Shown piece after piece: positions 57,491 through 64,000 of a stretch of DNA of 64,000 bases. Made by a program: the position numbers and the translations under genes. Each line of letters starts with the position of its first letter. Position 1 is the stretch's first letter. The notes beneath the pieces are model-generated. The model was not told where the DNA came from and ran no database searches. It was given only the letters and a program-made list of their open reading frames with translations. Origin of the DNA: Nectonema munidae (taxonomy: Eukaryota > Nematomorpha > Nectonematoida > Nectonematidae); contig JAUIRK010001002.1 of NCBI GenBank assembly GCA_030549495.1, forward strand, positions 186,001 to 250,000, given 5' to 3'.

Positions 57491-58825
57491 TTGAGTTAGT
57501 GATGATAATTGCATACAAGAGAACTCACTTTTTACATTTATAAGATATCCTGCATGGGCAATTACAAGTATATAATAGAAAAACTGTCTTTAATGTCTCA
57601 ACTTAAAAATTAACCTCATAAATGCATAATTTTAAAAGTATTTTAAACAAACTAAAAAAAGAACTTCATTGACACTTTTTTGCTCTAGTTATTTACAAAA
57701 ATTTAAGCAGATATTTAATGTAATTAATGTCTTCTTTTGAACCACAAAAAGGTTGTTCCAAAGAATTTAATTTATTCGCTAGGCAACGACTTCATTGAGA
57801 ATGATTATTTCATTGCTTCTGATTTTATTTGAGTTTAATACTATAAACTCATAGATACATATTTGTCGACCTATTCTGCTTTTGTTTAACTGCTAAGCTA
57901 ATTTTTCAAGCATGTTATAGGTTAGAATAAAAGTATTTCTTTTGTACAAGACTGCATAGAATTTAGATGTTAAAGAAAAAAATTTCTTATAATTTGGTAT
58001 GGATTTTATTTTTAACTAACATATTATCCACAGTTTATTACCCAAGTAAAAATGTTTTATCGAAAATTCAACTTTCAATATTTGTAAATAAACTTGTGAA
58101 AGTATAGATTTTTTTATGAAAAGTTTCCAAACACACATGTAAGATGTTAGAATAAAATTTTTCTCTATACAAGTTATAATATTCGCTATACAAGTAGGTT
58201 GTGTCATTTCTTACGGTGTCAACCAAATTCCAACATAATATATACAACTGAGAAAGAAAATTAAATTTGGCACTTTATCAATCGTAAATATAAAATCTAA
58301 CTTTACTTATTTTATTTGTTTGTAACCTCTTTTTACATTTTAATTTGGATAAAATTAGGAATATTAGAGTTTTAACTAGATCTTTATTTTTTAGAAACTC
58401 GTTGGAGGAAAGTAACAAATTCAACTTACAGTTTACTTCTAAATCCCGCGGAAAGGACGATGTAACGAAGATAAAATTTATTTGCAAAGAATGCTACTTA
58501 ACTATAAATTAAATTTTATTTTAGTGCATTTTAAAATAAACTATTTGAAAGCACAGATTAGCCGTATTCGTGACGGGGACTTTTATCATAACCTATAAAG
58601 ATTTGATATTTTTTAAAAATTTCATTCGCCAAAATTTTAAATGCGGGTTTAATTTGAACTTTGATTCCTCAAAAAATAAAAATTTTGGATTGCCCTTTGA
58701 TAAGTTCACTGAAAAAAATGAGAAGAGAAAAAGATGTGTTTTATTAAATTTTTCTCAATAATAATAATTAACATCACAAATTTATATTCTTTTATGATAA
58801 CGGTAAAAGTAAATTTATTTATTAT
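57491..58825. other. No gene recognised
   Basis: AT-rich, several 60-70 codon frames without motifs. Confidence 0.4.
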
Positions 58826-58827
58826 TT

Positions 58828-59425
58828 TTAAAAAAACAACGCAAAAAGCATAATGTCTTTAGAACGAAGTTTGGAAATAAAATATCCAGCAGCAGAAAAA
58901 GCCCTTTCAGATTCTACGCTTGTAGCTTTAATTGTTAGCAAAGACAGGTAGAGCAATTCAAGGTTTTCAGTTCTTTTTCCGCTCATTTCAAACAATTTCA
59001 TTTCTTTACACAAATTGACATGAGAAAACTTCACTTTTTTGTTTTTCTTGAATTTCTTTTTGATATCTTTCAAGCATCGAATCGGGATTGCTAAAGTTGC
59101 ATTCATCAGAATAGCTGAAATTTACATTACAAGAATGATCAATTTCAATTGAAGTAAGTTGCATATCTTGATCATTTACCTTTAACGGAAACAATCTTTT
59201 AAATATTTTAACAGCTAAAGTTTTTATACTTTTAAGTGTAGGAGAATCCAAAATTAGAGCTGTTTCGCTTTCTTTTAAAATTGCATTTTTAGGATCTTCT
59301 AAATAATTGATTCGCCCAATTGTGCTACCCAGCCTTCTTGATGTGTAGCGAGCCTTTATTCAAATTCAAAGCTAGCGTTGACTGTTGATTTTTCAACTCA
59401 TTAAATATAAACTTCACAGAATTTT
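58828..59425 (-). pseudogene. hAT transposase, C-terminal part
   Basis: On the - strand: SVKFIFNELKNQQSTLALNL (59420-59350), DSPTLKSIKTLAVKIFKRLF, LERYQKEIQEKQKSEV, then the dimerisation domain ENLELLYLSLLTIKATSVES, ERAFSAAGYFISKLRSK. The TSVESERAFSAAG motif is the hAT C-terminal signature. At least one frame change (near 59080) and a degraded region at 59260-59350. The 5' part is cut off at the left TTAA of the palindromic element at 59432. Different hAT lineage from that at 34.2 kb (ASSVYSERHFSEY). Confidence 0.82.
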
Positions 59426-59435
59426 CTGCCTTTAA

Positions 59436-62400
59436 CCCTATTAGTGCTGGGCAAAATTTGTCCCCTCAAGTGCTGGGGCGTAAAGTGCCCCCCCCCTATT
59501 TTTCTCAGATATTAATAAGTTTTTATAAATATTTTTAATGTTACATATATATTTCAACTATGCTGAATTCAGTGATGATGTCTATTTTTTATCAAAATCA
59601 ATCAAATCTGTCAAAAAATTGATTTATATTTGACAGCTCATCTCAAAAAGGAACTTTTTATTTAAATAATTATATAAAGTTTTTTACACATATATACCCA
59701 TTTTCAAATATGCTGATTTGAGTGGTAATATTCATTTTTTATGAAAATCAATCAAACCTGTCAAAAAATTGATCTAAATGTGACAGCTCATCTCAAAAAG
59801 GAACTTTTTATCTAAATAATTATATAAAGTTTTTTACACATGTATACCCATTTCCAAATATGCTGTATTCAGTGGTGATATTAATTTTTTTATGAAAATC
59901 AATCAAACCTTTCAAGCTCATCTCAAAAAGAAGCTTTTTATCTAAATAATTATATAATGTTTTTTACACATATACACCCATTTTCAAGCATGCTGAATTC
60001 AGCCATGATATTCATTTTTTTTGTAAAAATCAATTAAAGTTATCAAAGCATTGATTTATATATGACAGCTCATCTTAAAAAGAAACTTTTTATCTAAGTA
60101 TAATATAAAGTTTTTTACACATATATACCCATTTTTAAGCATGCGTAATTCAGTGGTGATATTCATTTTTTTTTATAAAAATCAATAAAAACTGTCAAAA
60201 AATTGATTTATCCCAAAAAGAAAGGATCAGGCACGGTTTTTTGAATTAGAGAATTACGTTTAATAGAAAGTATAGGGAGGTGATGAAGTTTACCGTGTAT
60301 GGCATTTTACACACATATACCCATTTTCAAGTAGGCTGTGTTTACTGGTTATATTCCTTTTTTTTTTATAAAAATTAGTCAAACCTGACAAAATAATTTA
60401 AATATGAAAGCTCATGTCAAAATTAAAATTTTTATTCTTTTAAAGTTTTTTATACATTTCAAGTATGCAGAATTTAATGGTGATGTTCATTTTTTATGAA
60501 ATCAATAAAACCTGTCAAAAAAATCGAATAAACCTGTAAATCAATGTTAAACATATAAACATAAAAATAACTTTGCAGTATTTCTCTGGTAATTATTTTC
60601 TTAATTTATTTTAATGAACCAACTTTAGGTGTTTAATTCACTTAAAATATTTCATTCTACAGTAACTTATGTAACTCGATAGGACCTCTATCTTTTTGGC
60701 TACAAATTCGTTATCGGCTCGTAGTCTCTACGTCATATTATAATTTACAGTATGTAATTTTGCTATTCATTCTATGATGATCCTTTCTTGGTAGCTCTTT
60801 TTTCATTAGAAATTTATATTCTTCAATGTGTGTTCGAAAATTTTTTTATAAGGATAAAATTACTTTTTTCCTCTCTCAAAGCATTCTGATTAAAGATTCT
60901 TCTTGATGATCTTAGACTAGTTTATCAGTATCGTGTATTTTATTATAAGGCCTGAATATTTCTCAACCAATCTCATTTCAAAGGTTTTTTTCTGATGAAT
61001 CATTCGTAATGTTGATTGTTCAATTACAAAAAGTTGTCCACGTTTTTCATCTAAAAAATTATCTCTTTGACACAAAAGGAAAAAGATGGACAAATTCAAT
61101 TTAAATTAAAAATATCCTGATAGTGACTAAATTCTCACATATTGGCATCTGTGCCATTTTTGATAAATCTGACCTATTCTAAATTTTCAGATTTCATAAC
61201 CATCTTAGCTAAATGTTAATTGTAATCCTAGATGATGTGCTATATATTTAAATATTTTTTATTTATAAAAGAGGAACTTCTTTTTCACAGTCAAAATCTT
61301 TTTTGAAGCACCTAATATTATATAATTAAACCACTCCCTAGTTCATTAGAACATGGTAGATCTTCCATTTAGTCAAGATACATATTTTTTTAAATTATTT
61401 GTTTTGATCACATGTTCTCTTTTCAATTAGCTTTCAACTTGGTTCCTTTTCTCATACAAATTTTCAAAAGATTTTATAATACGTTTTATTTTTTTAATAA
61501 ATATTTCATACTCAAGATGATTGTAGAAAGTATTATAAGCCAAAATATACAAAAAAAAAGTATTTCAGGCATATTAAAACATTACTAATTCAATTGCCAC
61601 TTTGAGATATTTTTAACCGTATTATCCAAAATACAGTACAGAAATAAAATAATCATAGTTGATTTTGTATAAAACAGATATTTTATTTTTTTGAAAATAT
61701 TTTTGAAGACAGTATCTAGAAGTAAACCGCAAATCTGATTGAAGCTTTCAGATATTTTAAAAACATAAATGCCACACGTGAGTCCAAAAATGAAACCAGC
61801 ATCTTCCATTTGGCATAAAAACAGATATTTTATTTAAATTTTAAAAATATTTCTTTAGACATTAGACGTAAATTGAACATTTGATTGACACTTTCAGACA
61901 TTTAAAAACTCTAAATGCAAAAAATGATTTCAGAAATAAAAATTATCATGGTCAAATTGGTATAAAAACATATATTTTATGTAAAATTAGAGGAAATATT
62001 TTGGCATATAGTTTTCAGACATAAACCGCAAATTTGATTGACACTAGCAGTAAAACCTCTAAATGCGAAAACTATGTTCAGAAATGAAATCATCATAATC
62101 TATTTGCTATAAAAACATATATTTCATGTAAAATTTGAATCAATATTTTTGGAAACAAATTTTAGAAGTAAACCGCTAATTTGATTAACACTTATAGGTA
62201 TTTTCACATCCTAAACGTAAAGAATGAGTCCAGAAATGAAACCAGCATGGCGGATTTAGTATAACACATATATTTCATTGTAAAATTTGAATGAAAGTTT
62301 TTGGAGATAATTTTTAGAAGTAAACCGCAAATTTGATTAACACTTATAGGTATTTCCAGATCCTAAACGTAAAAAATTAGTCCAGAAATGAAACCAGCAT

Positions 62401-62961
62401 GGCCGATTTAGTATAACACATATATTTTATGTAAAATGTGAAGGAATGTTTTTGGAGACAATTTTCAGAAGTAAACCGCAAATTTGAACTTATAGGTATT
62501 TTCAAATCCTAAATGTATAAAATGAGTCCAGAAATGAAAAAAGCATGACCGATTTAGTATAAAAACATATATTTTATGTAAAATTTAAAGGTATATTTTA
62601 TTAGATATATTTTTGATTAATCAAAATTTTGATTGACATTTTTTAAAAAGTAGCCGTGATTATTGAAAAAATTATATATAAAGTGTTATGCGTTCCAAAC
62701 TGTATATAATTATAAATTTTCAGGGTATTATATAATATAGATCCTAAGTTATAAAGTTAAGTACAGATAATATAAAAATTTTGCTGAGAATTTTTGATTT
62801 TGATTGACAGTTTTGGACATGAAGGGGTCATTCAACTACCATGAAAATGGTTTCAAAAGATGCAGCTAGCGATTTTAGGAAAAGTCACAAAATTTGAAGG
62901 GATATGATTGAGCCAATTTTCTACAATTAATTTTTTAGTGAAGGGGGCGTCACTAATAGGG
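59436..62961. mobile_element. Giant TTAA palindromic element, copy 2 (3.5 kb)
   Basis: TTAA at 59432-59435; right side TTAG (62962-62965). Ends CCCTATTAGTGCTGGG and, inverted, CCCTATTAGTGACGCC. It runs parallel to the right arm of copy 1: the central ~150-bp array (59570-60240, inverted relative to 28080-28865), a unique core (60810-61560, equal to 29200-29960), arm repeats (61640-62600) and the terminal part (62690-62961). The left arm is almost absent. The core on the - strand has a conserved open stretch (61099-60917; CQRDNFLDEKRGQLFVIEQS) also readable in copy 1, not recognised. Confidence 0.85.
59570..60240. repeat. ~150-bp tandem array, copy 2
   Basis: Four to five units containing GTGACAGCTCATCTCAAAAA and CACATRTATACCCATTTTCA, the reverse complement of the 28-kb array. 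Confidence 0.9.
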
Positions 62962-62965
62962 TTAG

Positions 62966-64000
62966 GTACTTATTTTCATTTAATTCAAAGTACAAGGGTA
63001 CTAAATATGTTGTATTTACTTGCGATGATTATATAAAAGAATCTAACTTCTATATTTACGTTAAATACTGTAAATGTAAATGCTATACTTATATATCTTC
63101 TTTGCAATGTAGGATTTGGCCATTCTACCAAGTTTTGTAAGAAAAAATCTAAAGCATGTGCATTCTGTGCTTCTAGTGAGCACGTGTAAAAAGATTGTAT
63201 AAATAAAAATGATTTGAGCAAGCTATCTTGTTTGAATTGTATAAACAATGGTACCACAGATGCGAAGCATTTATCGTGCAGCATAAAATGTCCCCTCGTA
63301 ATGTAAAAATATAGAGTATGTCAAATCAATCACTGCATACTGATTATGGGTAATCAATTCCTGATCTTTTTGATTTACCCTACTTAAGTTGTTTTTATTT
63401 GAAAATTTTAGTTCATCACAAGTCAATTATTTAATAATGGTGTTTCTTTGGGAAATTTTTCTCTTATCAGTTTAAACATTCAATCCCTAAAAGCCAAGCA
63501 TGCTCATCTTATCAATTTTCTTGATTTGTTTGCTAAGAAAAACTTTTTAGTACCTAAAATTATTTGCTTGCAAGGGACATGGCTAAATGTTAACTCTCCA
63601 AACACTTTTGCTATATTGGGATATAATTTTATTTTTTCATCCCTACATCTCACTCGGGATTAGCTTTTTATCTTGATAAAAGCTTGAAATATGAAAAATG
63701 CGACATTTCTGTCGAGAGTAAAGATTTTGAAGTTTTTTCAGTTGCTAATATCTCTTGGAAAATAGAAAACTCTACGTAAATAATATTTACCGCAGACCAT
63801 CTAATAATGCCTCTGAAATCAATAGATTTTTAACTGACTTTGATACCTTTTTGAATAATTATAAGCTTGACTTAAAAATGTCTATATTCATTGGTGACTT
63901 TAATTTTGATTTGTTAAAAGTCTCAAAGAACCAAAACGTCAAATTTTTTATGAATAGTTGGCTGTCTAATTCTTTCAAACCGACTATTTCAAAGTATACT
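62966..64000 (+). pseudogene. LINE ORF1 tail and ORF2 endonuclease, runs off window
   Basis: ORF1 end: NSKYKGTKYVVFTCDDYIKE, zinc knuckles FGHSTKFCKKKSKACAFCAS, SEHV, CLNCINNG (63100-63300), with a stop in the second knuckle. ORF2 from 63438: FSLISLNIQSLKAKHAHLIN, PKIICLQGTWL (usual QETW reads QGTW, removing a catalytic Glu), then in another frame LDKSLKYEKCDISVESKDFE, NNIYRRPSNNASEINRFLTD, IFIGDFNFDLLK, NSWLSNSFKPTISKYT. Jockey-like. Frame changes near 63660 and 63775. Same family as 20.0-20.8 kb. RT lies beyond the window. Confidence 0.8.

Overview
This is animal nuclear DNA: very AT-rich, intron-bearing and packed with dead or non-autonomous transposons. Nothing in it is prokaryotic. The mix (FLYWCH-MULE, hAT, piggyBac, Jockey-like and other LINEs, tRNA-derived SINEs, a Gypsy fossil, long TTAA-flanked palindromes) fits an invertebrate, most likely an arthropod and perhaps a crustacean. 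That placement is inference from element content. Family assignments come from motifs I recognise; no database was searched.

The one host gene I can defend is a Spire homologue on the + strand. Three in-phase exons with good splice sites lie at 41586-41708 (Spir-box), 43992-44090 (FYVE-like zinc finger) and 55422-55531 (the segment that follows the finger). A further exon at 35760-35907 is possible. The 11.3-kb intron between the last two exons holds a Gypsy remnant, a 1.1-kb TIR element, LINE pieces, MITEs, a perfect 56-bp hairpin and SINEs.

Layout. 0.5-2.3 kb: a decayed FLYWCH-MULE transposase on the - strand containing a ~570-bp GT microsatellite. 2.65-8.05 kb: an unclassified multicopy ORF on the - strand, split by a 3.19-kb insertion with an 8-9 bp target duplication, itself carrying nested elements. 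8.5-11.5 kb: minisatellites and a 161-bp tandem array. 12.1-13.5 kb: one TIR element inside another. 18.4-23.0 kb: LINE fragments and a SINE. 23.7-25.8 kb: a TIR-bounded element encoding a two-exon unclassified protein. 25.9-32.5 kb: LINE fragments flanking a 4.8-kb TTAA palindromic element. 32.8-35.0 kb: a MULE interrupted by a hAT. 36.1-40.6 kb: a 4.5-kb element with ~130-bp TIRs and an 11-bp target duplication, containing a piggyBac transposase gene. 41-55.5 kb: spire exons and their TE-filled introns. 56.3-57.5 kb: short TIR elements built of repeated words. 58.8-59.4 kb: hAT C-terminus. 59.4-63.0 kb: second TTAA palindromic element. 63.0 kb to the end: a LINE running off the window.

How the parts relate. 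The piggyBac transposase at 37.6-39.3 kb belongs to the family class that could mobilise the TTAA/CCC-ended elements here (two giant palindromes and several ~120-bp MITEs). Several short TIR elements with 8-11 bp target duplications and GGT-type ends look like MULE satellites, and both FLYWCH-MULE genes here are dead. These pairings are inference.
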